The notes below the pieces were generated by a model, which was given only the letters and a program-made list of their open reading frames with translations, was not told where the DNA came from and searched no databases. DNA of 57,308 nucleotides from Candidatus Opimibacter skivensis (GTDB lineage: Bacteria > Bacteroidota > Bacteroidia > Chitinophagales > Saprospiraceae): contig JADKHH010000017.1 of NCBI GenBank assembly GCA_016721905.1, forward strand, positions 1 through 57,308, read 5' to 3'. Below, one piece after another: positions 1 to 8,885 of the stretch. The position numbers and the translations under genes are program-made. Positions within the stretch are counted from its first letter, which is position 1. Every line of letters begins with the position of its first letter.

Positions 1-2
1 TT

Positions 3-233
3 TTCCGCAAGATCATCGGTCTTCTTATTCTGGTGACATGGATGTATGTATTGCTTTATGTAATTGCGAAATACAAATATCTGACATTGCCATTACAGAG
101 TACAACCATTTTAATTCTTACATGCGTTATACTCTTTTATTTTCATTGCGCCAGGGTCAGGGAAGAATGGAGGGATTACATTTCCGGGAAATTAAAAACA
201 AAGAGAATCCGGACGACAATGATAAAGAAGTAA
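3..233 (+). CDS. C-terminal end of a membrane protein (5' truncated by the window)
   Basis: An open frame runs from the window edge to a TAA at 231-233. The visible 76 residues contain two strongly hydrophobic stretches (about residues 4-22 and 35-52) separated by a short polar loop, and end in a very basic tail (KLKTKRIRTTMIKK). This is the usual look of the last two transmembrane helices and cytoplasmic tail of an integral membrane protein. The family cannot be named from this fragment. The downstream patatin frame overlaps it in another frame, so this reading competes with an N-terminal extension of that gene. The hydrophobic pattern and basic tail make this frame the more convincing of the two. 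Confidence 0.5.
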   Translation, partial: FRKIIGLLILVTWMYVLLYVIAKYKYLTLPLQSTTILILTCVILFYFHCARVREEWRDYISGKLKTKRIRTTMIKK

Positions 234-2134
234 TTAATGAAAGGGCATCAACTTATGAATCAATTCAACGGAAAGTACGGCTTTACCTGAACGCAACCCT
301 TACTTTATTTATCATTGTCCTGCTGGCCACCGGCGTTACAATTTGGATGGCCCGTCAAGGCAACTGGACACACACCTGGACTGCATTGATGATCACTTCC
401 CTTCTTAATATCATGTTCATTGTCCTGTTTCAGCATTTCAGGACCGCCTTCAGTATGGTCGATTTGCCCACGTATTCAAGATGGGTGCCGATATATCATC
501 TAAAGGATGACATCAGGTATGTGCGCTTTTTCGCTGTCATGGGATTCATTTGTTTGCTGGTTTTTATAGGTGGGACTTTTCAGCCCGCAAAGATCAATGC
601 ACTTGTGTTTATTTTGCTCTTCACTTACCTGGTATATGGATTTGTTGTGGTCCTGATGAAGCACCATTTATATTATAGAGAGTCTATGACAAACCTTCTA
701 ATTGAAGTTCCTTCCCAAATTGCCAAAACATTTTTCGAAAAATACGTACCTATTCTTGGATTAGTATTGATTGTATGGATACTGTATACCGGAAGTGCAG
801 GAAACGGATTACACGTCCTGCATCCGGTTAAGGAAGAAGGTGCTCAATTGGTGTCTATTGATACATTCAAAAACAAAATCAAGACCTTATCTATCGACCC
901 TGGAAAAGATACGATGTACTTTGTATCCTCTTATGGCGGCGGACTACGCGCTACAGCCTGGACAATGCTTCTGCTAGAGGAGCTTCAAAAACACCCGCGA
1001 TTTCCGGAGAAAACGATTGCCATGTCCGGCGTTTCAGGCGGATTTCTTGGTCTTTCCTTTTACACATCCATATTAGCAGAAGATACAGCTGCGCAAGTTA
1101 GAAAAGCAAAAATTGATATGATTGGTAAGCACAACATTCTGTCCATTGATATAGCTTATTTGTTAGGCTTTGATTTTGTCAGAGAGATGTTTCCCTATAT
1201 TGATTCATTTTGCTTTGATGACAGGGCTGGCAGATCCATGCAGGAATATGCCACATTGATTCATCCCAAACAAGATGAAAGAAAAAAATTGCTGGAAACT
1301 TCCTATAGGCAATACTGGGGAAATGCGTTTTTGAATCCAAAAAATAAATTTATACCAGCGTTGATAGGTAATTCTACAGGTACACATAGCAGGTATGGCG
1401 TGGCTTTCTCTATCAACAATAACAAACAGGATTTTGCTTTACCCTTTGATTCCATTTTCCCCGGAGCGGTAGATATCCTTGAGTTAGAAGGTGATCATTC
1501 CATAACCTACCTGGATGCCACATCCACTGTTGAGCGTTTTCCGATTTTCAGTCCAACAGCTCAAATCAAGGGGAAAGGCCATTTCCTGGATGGCGGTTAC
1601 TTTGAAAATTCAGGATTATTGAGCCTCATCAGCTTCTACGAATATCTCAAGAAGGATGCCTCGCTGAATATAACGGATACGACAACTAAAATTATAGTCT
1701 TTATCAATTCGAAAGATGCCTATATCCGGAAAGTATTAGGTGATTCAGTGATTGTCAAGAATGAACTTGCCACCGGCGAAATGGGTGCCATACTCAGCAC
1801 GGTGGCCGATATTGATATTCTGCCATTGGCTCTGGAAGATAAATACAAGCAGCAGTTTGGGAAAAACTTCATTCCTGTTTACCTGCCATATCCGATTACG
1901 TATGATGATGTGGTCGCCCTTATCCGGGGGACTCCTGCTGAACCCCTTAAAATTCAGGATCTAATAAATGCATCCAATAAAAAGATATCCGACCTGATAG
2001 GTCCGTACAAAGACAAAAATCTCTTCCCTGTACCTCCCGCCCTCGCCAGGGTCTTAAGCGATCCCGCCTATGAATACATGAAAGCCATGCTCCAGCATGA
2101 GGAAGTGAAAGAAACCATCGCACGTATAAATTAA
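167..2134 (+). CDS. Membrane-anchored patatin-like phospholipase
   Basis: Patatin-family acyl hydrolases cleave ester bonds in phospholipids with a Ser-Asp dyad. All three elements are visible: the oxyanion glycine-rich loop SSYGGGLRAT (about residues 254-263 from this start), the nucleophile elbow GVSGG (Ser near 290), and DGG (Asp near 475). About 210 N-terminal residues hold five predicted transmembrane helices, so the catalytic domain is membrane anchored. The open frame reaches back to ATG 38, but that part overlaps a plausible upstream membrane protein, so the internal ATG at 167 is preferred. It still overlaps by 67 bp and the true start is uncertain. The esterase at 2236 follows but has its own promoter-like element. 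Substrate is unknown. Confidence 0.8.
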   Translation: MEGLHFREIKNKENPDDNDKEVINERASTYESIQRKVRLYLNATLTLFIIVLLATGVTIWMARQGNWTHTWTALMITSLLNIMFIVLFQHFRTAFSMVDLPTYSRWVPIYHLKDDIRYVRFFAVMGFICLLVFIGGTFQPAKINALVFILLFTYLVYGFVVVLMKHHLYYRESMTNLLIEVPSQIAKTFFEKYVPILGLVLIVWILYTGSAGNGLHVLHPVKEEGAQLVSIDTFKNKIKTLSIDPGKDTMYFVSSYGGGLRATAWTMLLLEELQKHPRFPEKTIAMSGVSGGFLGLSFYTSILAEDTAAQVRKAKIDMIGKHNILSIDIAYLLGFDFVREMFPYIDSFCFDDRAGRSMQEYATLIHPKQDERKKLLETSYRQYWGNAFLNPKNKFIPALIGNSTGTHSRYGVAFSINNNKQDFALPFDSIFPGAVDILELEGDHSITYLDATSTVERFPIFSPTAQIKGKGHFLDGGYFENSGLLSLISFYEYLKKDASLNITDTTTKIIVFINSKDAYIRKVLGDSVIVKNELATGEMGAILSTVADIDILPLALEDKYKQQFGKNFIPVYLPYPITYDDVVALIRGTPAEPLKIQDLINASNKKISDLIGPYKDKNLFPVPPALARVLSDPAYEYMKAMLQHEEVKETIARIN

Positions 2135-2162
2135 TAATTGAATTGACATCCATATCATTCTT

Positions 2163-2211
2163 CATTCACCTATTCGGGTGAATGGAGAATGAATGGCAAC
2201 GTTTACCTTTG
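2163..2211 (+). promoter_or_regulatory. Hairpin and Bacteroidota -7 promoter element upstream of the esterase
   Basis: TACCTTTG at 2204-2211 matches the Bacteroidota -7 consensus TAnnTTTG. An inverted repeat CATTCACC / GGTGAATG (2163-2170 and 2177-2184) lies just upstream and may end transcription of the patatin gene. No convincing -33 TTG was found at the expected spacing. The element lies inside the longest open frame of the esterase gene, which supports the start at 2236. Confidence 0.4.
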
Positions 2212-2235
2212 GGCTCTATCTTAGCTATAGTCCCT

Positions 2236-3195
2236 ATGTACTTGTCCAAAATCTCCTCAGTACTTATATGTGTTGCCGTCCTATTACATTCCGGATGCAA
2301 GGAAAATGATCCTGTCAATCCGGATGGCTTTGACAAAGGCCAGAACCGGTATACGCTGACGGTAGAATCCACAGAACGTGAGTACTACGTGCATGTGCCT
2401 GAAGCATACACGGGTGATACGGCTACGGCTGTGGTTTTTATGCTGCACGGCACCTCAGGCAATGGCCTGGATATGTGGACCCGAAGCGGATGGAAAGAAG
2501 TCGGAGAGGCTGAGAATATACTCACCGTTTACCCTTCCTCCCTTCGCTATTGCATCATTGATTCGGTGGATGGCCAGAAGAACACGACCAAATGGAATTC
2601 GCAACCAGCAGAATGGATGTTCTGTCAAAACGAGACGCCCCGGGATGATATTCGGTTTTTAACTGAAGTGATTGCTGACCTTAAGGGTCGCTTTAATGTT
2701 GATGCAAAACGCATCTACCTGGTGGGCTTTTCTAACGGAGGGCAAATGACCGCCAAGTGCAGTATCGAAATGAGTGATCAGTTTGCAGCCACGGTCTCTA
2801 ATGCAGGTTCGTTTTATGTGGATTCTGCATTTATACCTAAACGGAAGTTACCCACTACTTTTCAACTGGGTAATGAAGATTACGGTCCGGGGAATACAGG
2901 TCCGGCTATTTCACTGTCCCTGATCGATACTATACTTCACAACCTGGATTACAAACCAGCCAAGGTGGCCAGCACGCACATCAAAAGTTTTGGTTTGTCT
3001 CCGGACTACGTCGTGACGGGTGACACCAGTACCGCCATCATCGCTACGTATCCTTCGCTGACACCAGGCTCCGTAAATGATTACCGTTTTGTTTTTGTAA
3101 AGGGACTCGGACATTCATATCCCAATGGCACAAACCACTGGATGGTCGCAGCTCCACTCCACTGGAACTGGTTGAAACAATACCGATTGCCGTAA
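2236..3195 (+). CDS. Lipoprotein alpha/beta-hydrolase, PHB-depolymerase/feruloyl-esterase-like
   Basis: A secreted serine esterase of the LpqC/poly(3-hydroxybutyrate) depolymerase-like group. The start at 2236 gives a short lipoprotein signal peptide ending in LLHSGC, with lipidation Cys at residue 21. The oxyanion loop HGTSGNG is at 71-77, the nucleophile elbow GFSNGG at 164-169 (Ser166), and a late His sits in GLGHSYPNG (about residue 293). An upstream in-frame ATG at 2182 would add 18 residues, but a -7 promoter element lies within that stretch. The 319-residue length fits the family. The natural ester (polyester, feruloyl sugar or other) cannot be told from sequence. Confidence 0.8.
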   Translation: MYLSKISSVLICVAVLLHSGCKENDPVNPDGFDKGQNRYTLTVESTEREYYVHVPEAYTGDTATAVVFMLHGTSGNGLDMWTRSGWKEVGEAENILTVYPSSLRYCIIDSVDGQKNTTKWNSQPAEWMFCQNETPRDDIRFLTEVIADLKGRFNVDAKRIYLVGFSNGGQMTAKCSIEMSDQFAATVSNAGSFYVDSAFIPKRKLPTTFQLGNEDYGPGNTGPAISLSLIDTILHNLDYKPAKVASTHIKSFGLSPDYVVTGDTSTAIIATYPSLTPGSVNDYRFVFVKGLGHSYPNGTNHWMVAAPLHWNWLKQYRLP

Positions 3196-3275
3196 GATTT
3201 ACCAGGTTTTGAATTCACCTTATTTATAATCGCGCAGATCGTAGATCCCGCCATTTGTATTGACATATGCGGCGG

Positions 3276-3530
3276 GAGACGCAGAGACGCAGTTCATTCG
3301 AAGGTTTTGAATCCTCTAATTTATTGCTCACGCAAAGCCGCAAAGCCAAAGTTAATTTTTCCAATGCTCCATTGATCCCTAATTAGTGCGCGCAGAGACG
3401 CAGAGACGCAGTTCATTCGAAGGTTTTGAATCCTCCAATTTATTGCTCACGCAAAGCCGCAAAGCCGCAAAGCCAAAGTTAATTTTTCCTTTGCTCCATT
3501 GCTCCTTAATTAAAGCGAGCAGAGACGCAG
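3276..3530. repeat. Two tandem copies of a 119-bp intergenic repeat with GCAGAGAC and GCAAAGCC micro-repeats
   Basis: Copy 1 begins near 3276 and copy 2 near 3395; a short third start appears at about 3515. Each copy begins with repeats of GCAGAGAC, contains a conserved core that includes AAGGTTTTGAATCCTC, and continues with repeats of GCAAAGCC and an AT-rich end. The core recurs at 43737-43790. The remaining sequence of the 3196-3622 gap is a low-complexity stretch built on words such as CTCTTCAGCC. No gene is seen in this gap. Confidence 0.8.
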
Positions 3531-3622
3531 TAAATATTTTTAGGCTTTGCCCTCTTTAGACCTCTTCAGCCCCTTAAGCCTCTTCAGCCATTCCGCCGTT
3601 CTGCCATTCCGCCCTTTAAACC

Positions 3623-4573
3623 CTACCGTGTAAGGCTATACAACACCTCCAACCACTTATACCTCGCTTTGAAGATCTTCATCAACGGTTCAGGCCTCGC
3701 TCCAAACTGCCTTCGTATGTCAGAGATAGATTCAAGCATGCTTCCGCAAAAATCAAACGTATTTACTTTTTTCTCTTCAAAAGCAATGCGCAAGGCCTCC
3801 CGGCATAATAAAATACTGGCTCCGGTATCCCGCCCACCAACATCATCACCAGCTAAAAGATAGTACGCCCGATCGTTGTCCCATAAAAGAAAAGCAACAG
3901 CTACAAGCTTGCCCCGCAAATCACAGGCACCTAGCTTAATGCCATTCCCACGAGATAAAACTGCTGCATCCACATTTGAAAAAAGCGTGAAGGAATAGGG
4001 CATATCCATTTTCTGACGCTTGTAGGTGTTACTGCACATCTCATAAAAAGTCTTTGCATCCACTTGCCGTTGAATGGTCAGGCCTGCTGAGGCTTCTTTG
4101 ATATTTCGCTTGAGATTGCGATTGATGTGTTGATCCAGGGCCTCCTCTTCCATGCGATCGATCACGAAGGTATATCTCATCTCCTGCCTGAATCCCTTCC
4201 AGTGAAAAGGCAACCAGTTGTTGAAACTCCGCTCTTCAAACACCATCGAAAAATATCCATAGGCCGGCAGATCATCGATCAGCAACCAAATGATCTGTTT
4301 CTCTCGTGTGAGCCATTTATGATCTGAGATATCCGGTGGCTTGTCCATCCAGATCCGCAGATGGTGAGTCAGTGCAGGCATTCCAACAGTCCTTATGCCC
4401 CATCTTTTACCTGGTGCATATGGCATAGCACCCACTACCTGGTCATTGCGAATGGCCAGTGCCACATCCCAATCTCCTGTCGTATCCAACCACCAGGGCT
4501 GCATAAACAAGCCCAGGATCTTTCCCTTTTCACATAAGGAGATATAATGCTGCTTTCGTTCTTCGCGACTCAT
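3623..4573 (-). CDS. GNAT/FemAB-like acyltransferase
   Basis: The protein (316 residues) has the look of the BioF2-type GNAT acetyltransferase domain found in FemAB-like proteins of polysaccharide clusters. Features include a basic stretch NRNLKRNIKEA around residue 145, a central Tyr/Lys-rich segment, and a C-terminal half with the alternating strand/helix pattern ending in FDFCGSMLESISDIRRQFGA. Such proteins transfer acyl or aminoacyl groups onto sugars or peptides. Its start overlaps the end of the upstream gene by 4 bp (ATGA), so the two are translationally coupled. The neighbours are a second protein of the same general look and glycosyltransferases, so modification of a surface glycan is inferred. 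The exact substrate is unknown. Confidence 0.65.
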   Translation of the reverse strand: MSREERKQHYISLCEKGKILGLFMQPWWLDTTGDWDVALAIRNDQVVGAMPYAPGKRWGIRTVGMPALTHHLRIWMDKPPDISDHKWLTREKQIIWLLIDDLPAYGYFSMVFEERSFNNWLPFHWKGFRQEMRYTFVIDRMEEEALDQHINRNLKRNIKEASAGLTIQRQVDAKTFYEMCSNTYKRQKMDMPYSFTLFSNVDAAVLSRGNGIKLGACDLRGKLVAVAFLLWDNDRAYYLLAGDDVGGRDTGASILLCREALRIAFEEKKVNTFDFCGSMLESISDIRRQFGARPEPLMKIFKARYKWLEVLYSLTR

Positions 4574-5271
4574 CCGGTCAGCATATTACGAAACTTTCGA
4601 AAGACATAAAACCAGAATGGATAATAGTGGTAGAGCATTTCCTCTTTTCCGTGGGTACCCGCTTTCCATTGATAGACACCACTCATCCACTTATTGGCAG
4701 ATTTAGTTGTATAGCCCATCAGGTCCATAGTCTCTATGCCCAGGCTGTTGAGATACAATCCATCCTGCCACAATAAAAAGTAATGCGCGCGTCCGGTCAG
4801 TGATTTATCATCATTATCATTATGGTGATTACTTGCATTGACGTAGAGCAGTGCACGTTTCTCTTCTGTATCGATCAGCCAGATGTGACTGCACAACATG
4901 ACTCCTTCGTAATAAATAGCAGATGATTCGAGGTGGGGTAACTGATCAAAATCCTCGGGAACATATCCACGGAGTCCTTTGAGTGTTGCGGTAGACGAAA
5001 ATAATTTTAGAATTTCCGGTATAAGGTAATTACCACGATCTACTGTGAGTCCTTCACGTTCAGCGCGATTGATCTTGGTACGGGTTGATGCTGACCATTG
5101 ACTGACAAATTCAATATTCCGAAGATCCACGACCATCGTTGGAAAAGGTACGCGGACCATTAAAACAATACGCTTCTGCGCCTGAGAAAAGAGATGGGTC
5201 GTCCGCAAATCCGTTCGAGGATCTCGGTTGAAGTAGGTGTAGGTCATCAGTCGCTTCTGCTGCGTGATCAT
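4570..5271 (-). CDS. Probable acetyltransferase-like protein, partner of the FemAB-like gene
   Basis: A 233-residue soluble protein without a signal peptide. The segment WSASTRTKINRAEREGLTV resembles the basic helix in FemAB/GNAT-type acyltransferases, and the later region around residues 120-200 (acidic loop, then LGIETMDLMGYTTKSANKW) suggests the second half of a GNAT-like fold. It overlaps the glycosyltransferase upstream by 4 bp and the FemAB-like gene downstream by 4 bp, a strong sign of a single operon. It could act with its downstream neighbour on the same glycan, but this is inferred from position. Assignment to the acyltransferase family is weaker than for the neighbour. Confidence 0.55.
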   Translation of the reverse strand: MITQQKRLMTYTYFNRDPRTDLRTTHLFSQAQKRIVLMVRVPFPTMVVDLRNIEFVSQWSASTRTKINRAEREGLTVDRGNYLIPEILKLFSSTATLKGLRGYVPEDFDQLPHLESSAIYYEGVMLCSHIWLIDTEEKRALLYVNASNHHNDNDDKSLTGRAHYFLLWQDGLYLNSLGIETMDLMGYTTKSANKWMSGVYQWKAGTHGKEEMLYHYYPFWFYVFRKFRNMLTG

Positions 5272-6407
5272 GATAGCGCCGAATTATACAATTTTATCCA
5301 TTGATGGATCACTGTTTTTAGACCAAATCGCTTTTCAGCCAAAGCATGAATAGTCGAAGGATCATATGTGGAATAGCCTACATATACCTTTCCCATCGCA
5401 CGCATCAGGTCTTCAGGACTACCAATTGCTGCGAGTTCTCCTTGTTTAGATGAAGTGATGATATAGGAGGCTCCATCCGTTTTCGTAGCTACTACCGGCA
5501 ATCCGCAAGCCTGTGCTTCTACAATCGCCTTACCAAACGTCTCCACCCTGCTGGCCGATATCAGCACATGACTCTCTCGGAGTATGGCCGCGATTTTTGT
5601 CTGATGGATGAGCCCTGTCCAGGTGATATCAGCTGCTATACCGAGAGAAACGGCAAGTTTTACCAACTCTTCCTTTTCCGGAATATCATCTATCAGGATC
5701 AGATGCATAGAAACATTTATCAATTTCTTCTTCAACCCGGCAAAGGCATGAATTAGAATATCAAGTCCTTTGACATTTGCCGGTTCACCAATTGAAACCC
5801 ATGTGAAAACACTGTTTTTCTGAACAGACGCATCCGGATAAAAGATCCGCTCATCAAAAAAATTAGGAATCACCTTGATGTGTTTATTGGTATGCGGCTG
5901 CAGTCGATCCAATAAGCCCGGGCTGACACAGGTGATCTCGCTGGCATATTTAAAACAACCTGGCAAAATAGAATAATGATGTTTTGGAATTTTTTGCAAC
6001 ACAAAACCTGAGAGCCTTTCTGTATAAATAAACGGAACCTTAACTTTTGCCTGTAATGAGGCGCATACACTGGCTGCCAGATAACTATGTGCATGGATCA
6101 GATCAGGCTTACCTTCTTTCTGAATATAGGCCAAAATATCATTCACATATTTCCTGACCCAAACTTTCATTATAAAAGTATTTCCCTTTGGAGGAAAGAA
6201 TTGTGTGGTCCGCCACGTCGGCACATCTTCTTCGACCTCAAAGGTGACGTTTTTGAAAAGCGGACCCTTCGTTGAATACTCCGAATGGAGCACACGTGCG
6301 TCAATACCTTGTTCGCGCAGCCCTCCCGCCAGGTGATGGAACATGCGTCCCGCTATCTCCTGGGTCCCCGGAGGAAAATACCATGATGGAAGAATGAGGA
6401 TGTGCAT
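5268..6407 (-). CDS. Glycosyltransferase family 4 (GT-B fold)
   Basis: A cytoplasmic retaining glycosyltransferase of the WaaG/GT4 kind, which moves a sugar from a nucleotide sugar to a lipid-linked or growing glycan. The N-terminal Rossmann domain opens with ILPSWYFPPG and a following GGL segment. The C-terminal domain has SIGEPANVKGLDILIHAF and the diagnostic SASRVETFGKAIVEAQACG, whose E..G...EA pattern contacts the donor. The open frame extends to a TTG at 6416, but the ATG at 6407 is preferred. The 379-residue length is typical. It lies in an operon with two acyltransferase-like genes and, across a gap, a family 2 glycosyltransferase. Confidence 0.85.
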   Translation of the reverse strand: MHILILPSWYFPPGTQEIAGRMFHHLAGGLREQGIDARVLHSEYSTKGPLFKNVTFEVEEDVPTWRTTQFFPPKGNTFIMKVWVRKYVNDILAYIQKEGKPDLIHAHSYLAASVCASLQAKVKVPFIYTERLSGFVLQKIPKHHYSILPGCFKYASEITCVSPGLLDRLQPHTNKHIKVIPNFFDERIFYPDASVQKNSVFTWVSIGEPANVKGLDILIHAFAGLKKKLINVSMHLILIDDIPEKEELVKLAVSLGIAADITWTGLIHQTKIAAILRESHVLISASRVETFGKAIVEAQACGLPVVATKTDGASYIITSSKQGELAAIGSPEDLMRAMGKVYVGYSTYDPSTIHALAEKRFGLKTVIHQWIKLYNSALS

Positions 6408-6716
6408 GAACAGCAACTTGAATTAATTGGTAAAAATGGGAAATGTTTATGAAAAAGGTGGAAGAGGAGGAAGAAGCTTAAGAGGCTCAAGGGGCTGAAG
6501 AGGTTAAAGAGGCTGAAAAGGCCTAAAAGGATCAAGAGGCCTAAAAGCTAAAGTGAAAAATTCATTCATTATATCCTTTTAACCCCGGGGTTGCGAAGCA
6601 CACAGGCGCTGCGCTGAGCGGGAGGACAAGGAAGTGTAAGAGGCAGTCGAAGCGGAAGAGCCCGAACGGGCGAAGGGGCAAAAAGAGGCCCAAAATGCTG
6701 CACAAATAGGATGGGC
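6408..6716. repeat. Purine-rich low-complexity intergenic DNA
   Basis: This gap between two glycosyltransferase genes contains degenerate direct repeats of about 9 bp based on AAGAGGCTG and AAGGCCTAA (about 6470-6545), followed by a more G+C-rich stretch up to 6700. An open frame covers part of it, but it has repeat-derived composition and overlaps the downstream gene. No promoter or gene can be supported. Confidence 0.6.
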
Positions 6717-7625
6717 CTACGTTCTGTGCGAAACAAAAAATTTAATAATAGCCTCTGTGTACTTAAAACCAAATAATCGATATAAGATGTCATATCCGGG
6801 GATATGTATGTCCTTTGGAGTGAATGGCATTTTTGAAAAGTATTTTTCATAAAGTGCCAGTGCTTCCTGTTGGTCCTGACGGAACAAGCCTCGCAGTTGT
6901 CTGAAGATGTATTGGCGGAATGCTTCAAACCGATCCGGGGTATCTACTCGCTGGGATACCAGGTAGTTCCATATCGTTTCACGCAACCGGATTCCTTCCG
7001 TTACTCGCACAGGTTTTGAAGTGACCGTAATGGAACCACTTATCCGCTGCCGCACCAATGTTTCGCAGTGATCATTGGGAATAACTTTCTTTCCTGATGC
7101 CAATAACCTGAAGAGTAATTCATACTCCTGGTGACTCTGGTAATCCGTACTCCAACCTCCAATGTCAAGTAACGATTGCCGCTTCCATAACATAGAAGAG
7201 GTAGATCCCAGACCACTGTTCAATAGCCCGATCCATATATCCTGGGGAAGCCATTTCGAATTTTCTTCATTTCCATTGAGGTACAGATAGGTGTGTGGTG
7301 AGACAATGGCATCTGCCTCCGGGAATGCCAGTTGATGATGGATCTTTTCTGGATCTAGCAAGTCATCTACATCCAGAAATTGCACCCATTCTCCACTGGC
7401 TGCATGGAGTCCTGCATTCCGCGCATGAGCCGACCCGCTTCGGGGTTCATGAATAAAAACAAAACCTTTAATCTCTTCGGGTAAGGGATTATACCCTTCA
7501 GGTATTGCACGGGCATTGCATACCAGGATGATCTCCACATCTACTCCATGCTGACCCGATGCTGACGCCAGGGCATCTGCCAGGTAATCATGTTCGTCTA
7601 TATATGGGATGATGATGGATACCAT
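6717..7625 (-). CDS. Glycosyltransferase family 2 (GT-A fold)
   Basis: The N-terminus VSIIIPYIDEHDYLADALAS is the standard start of family 2 glycosyltransferases. The metal/nucleotide-sugar motif is seen in GEWVQFLDVDDLLDP (DVDD, about residues 87-90), preceded by GSAHARNAGL, which contacts the nucleotide. The C-terminal third, typically used for acceptor recognition, is less recognisable. The protein (302 residues) has no clear transmembrane segment. It is the first gene of a minus-strand group with a GT4 enzyme and two acyltransferase-like proteins, although a repeat-rich gap of about 300 bp separates it from them. Confidence 0.85.
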   Translation of the reverse strand: MVSIIIPYIDEHDYLADALASASGQHGVDVEIILVCNARAIPEGYNPLPEEIKGFVFIHEPRSGSAHARNAGLHAASGEWVQFLDVDDLLDPEKIHHQLAFPEADAIVSPHTYLYLNGNEENSKWLPQDIWIGLLNSGLGSTSSMLWKRQSLLDIGGWSTDYQSHQEYELLFRLLASGKKVIPNDHCETLVRQRISGSITVTSKPVRVTEGIRLRETIWNYLVSQRVDTPDRFEAFRQYIFRQLRGLFRQDQQEALALYEKYFSKMPFTPKDIHIPGYDILYRLFGFKYTEAIIKFFVSHRT

Positions 7626-7670
7626 GGTTGCAGGTTACAAAGTAACGGAAATGTAAGAGAGTATGAGGTG

Positions 7671-7710
7671 TAAGAGAGTAAGAGAGTAAGAGAGTAAGAG
7701 AGTAAGAGGA
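7671..7710. repeat. TAAGAGAG octamer repeat
   Basis: Four perfect tandem copies of TAAGAGAG and a fifth, slightly changed copy lie between two divergently transcribed genes (a glycosyltransferase to the left and a CotH-like gene to the right). It is one of many local micro-repeats with 7-9 bp period in this window. Confidence 0.9.
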
Positions 7711-7749
7711 AATATAAACTGAATTTACTCAGAATTTTCCCACCTTCGT

Positions 7750-8799
7750 ATGTATATCTATTTCCGATTGAAAAGTCTATACATCATACTGTTTCTGCTG
7801 ACCATTACTCTGGAAGTATTCTGTCAGGGGACATCGCTATTGCAGGAAATAAAACAAGACTCCGCGATCAGCCTCTATCTCACCCAGGATTGGAAGCAAA
7901 TTGAAAAACATAAAAAGGATAAAGCATATCAATCCGCAAATGTGCGGATGATCACTACGGATAAGGATACGATCACCATTCCCGCGAAAGTGAGAACAAG
8001 GGGTAATATGCGACTGCAGATTTGCTCCCTGCCTCCACTCAAAGTCAAGTTTGAAAAAAGCGACCTGGCAGCACATCAACTATCACCACTCAATGAGCTG
8101 GATCTTGTACAACCCTGTCATGCCGCTGATCAGTATTACCAATATATCCTCAAAGAATATCTCGCTTATAAACTATGGGAGTTGGTCTCGCCTGCTTATT
8201 TCAGGACACAACTTGTAAAGATTCATTATGCCAACCAGGATGGAACAGATGCCCATGATCCTTCTTATGGATTCCTTGTGGAGAATACAGAAGAACTCGT
8301 TGAAAGGCTTGGTGGAAGAAGGAATAAAACCCCGGTGATCAGTAACAATGCTGTTGACAAACAACCTATGCTCCGCGTAGCCCTGTTTGAGTTTATGATC
8401 GGCAATACGGATTGGTTTATCCAAAACCGTCACAACCTGGAATTTGTCGTGATCCCCGGACATCCTTTACTGGTGCCCGTTCCGTATGATTTTGATTATT
8501 CTGCCCTGGTAGGGGCTACCTATGCAGCACATCACGAAAGTCTCGGCCTGACCTCCATTAACTCCAGGTATTACCAGGGCTGGTGCTTTACAGAAGCAGA
8601 AGTTGACAAAGAACTTGACATCTTCAGGGCACAAAAAGAAAACATCCTTGCCATGCCCTATCGGATACAGGGCTTGAGTCAAAAATCAGCCGATCAGGCC
8701 CGGGAATTTCTCGCTGCTTTTTTTGAAATCATCGAAAATCCAAGGAAACTAGATAACCAGATCATATCGCACTGCGACATGTGGCCTGTGAAAAATTAA
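7750..8799 (+). CDS. Secreted CotH-like protein
   Basis: A 349-residue protein with an N-terminal signal peptide (hydrophobic LYIILFLLTITLEVFC, then a probable cleavage site). Two segments recall the CotH/atypical kinase group: VRTRGNMRLQICSLPPLKVKF (about residues 78-98), which resembles the RGxxxR...FPPL segment, and FMIGNTDWFIQNRHNL with VPVPYDFDYSALV (about residues 215-252), where the Asn, Asp and following DFD would be the catalytic and metal-binding positions. CotH proteins phosphorylate secreted proteins in Bacillus, but activity here is an inference. It stands alone between unrelated minus-strand genes. An alternative is a non-catalytic member of the same fold. Confidence 0.6.
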   Translation: MYIYFRLKSLYIILFLLTITLEVFCQGTSLLQEIKQDSAISLYLTQDWKQIEKHKKDKAYQSANVRMITTDKDTITIPAKVRTRGNMRLQICSLPPLKVKFEKSDLAAHQLSPLNELDLVQPCHAADQYYQYILKEYLAYKLWELVSPAYFRTQLVKIHYANQDGTDAHDPSYGFLVENTEELVERLGGRRNKTPVISNNAVDKQPMLRVALFEFMIGNTDWFIQNRHNLEFVVIPGHPLLVPVPYDFDYSALVGATYAAHHESLGLTSINSRYYQGWCFTEAEVDKELDIFRAQKENILAMPYRIQGLSQKSADQAREFLAAFFEIIENPRKLDNQIISHCDMWPVKN

Positions 8800-8839
8800 A
8801 AGCTTAGGAGATTAGAGGGTTAGGAGGTTAGAGGGAATA

Positions 8840-8873
8840 TGCCGTTGCCCTGGTGTCCCCACCAGCAACATAG
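8840..8873. repeat. Dispersed hairpin element, copy 1
   Basis: The element contains TGCCGTTGCCCTGGTG, a short loop, and CACCAGCAAC, and can fold through TGGTG/CACCA. A near-identical copy in the opposite orientation is at 33176-33207 and a more divergent one at about 56174-56216. It lies between converging genes, next to an octamer-type repeat (TTAGGAGG / TTAGAGGG words at about 8803-8836). Confidence 0.7.
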
Positions 8874-8885
8874 GTGAGGCCGTAT

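Noticed and set aside
38..166. N-terminal extension of the patatin gene
   Set aside because: It overlaps the more convincing end of a membrane protein in another frame and has no recognisable sequence.
6569..6928. 119-residue open frame overlapping the GT2 end
   Set aside because: Runs from repeat-rich gap DNA into the GT2 gene in another frame; composition is irregular.
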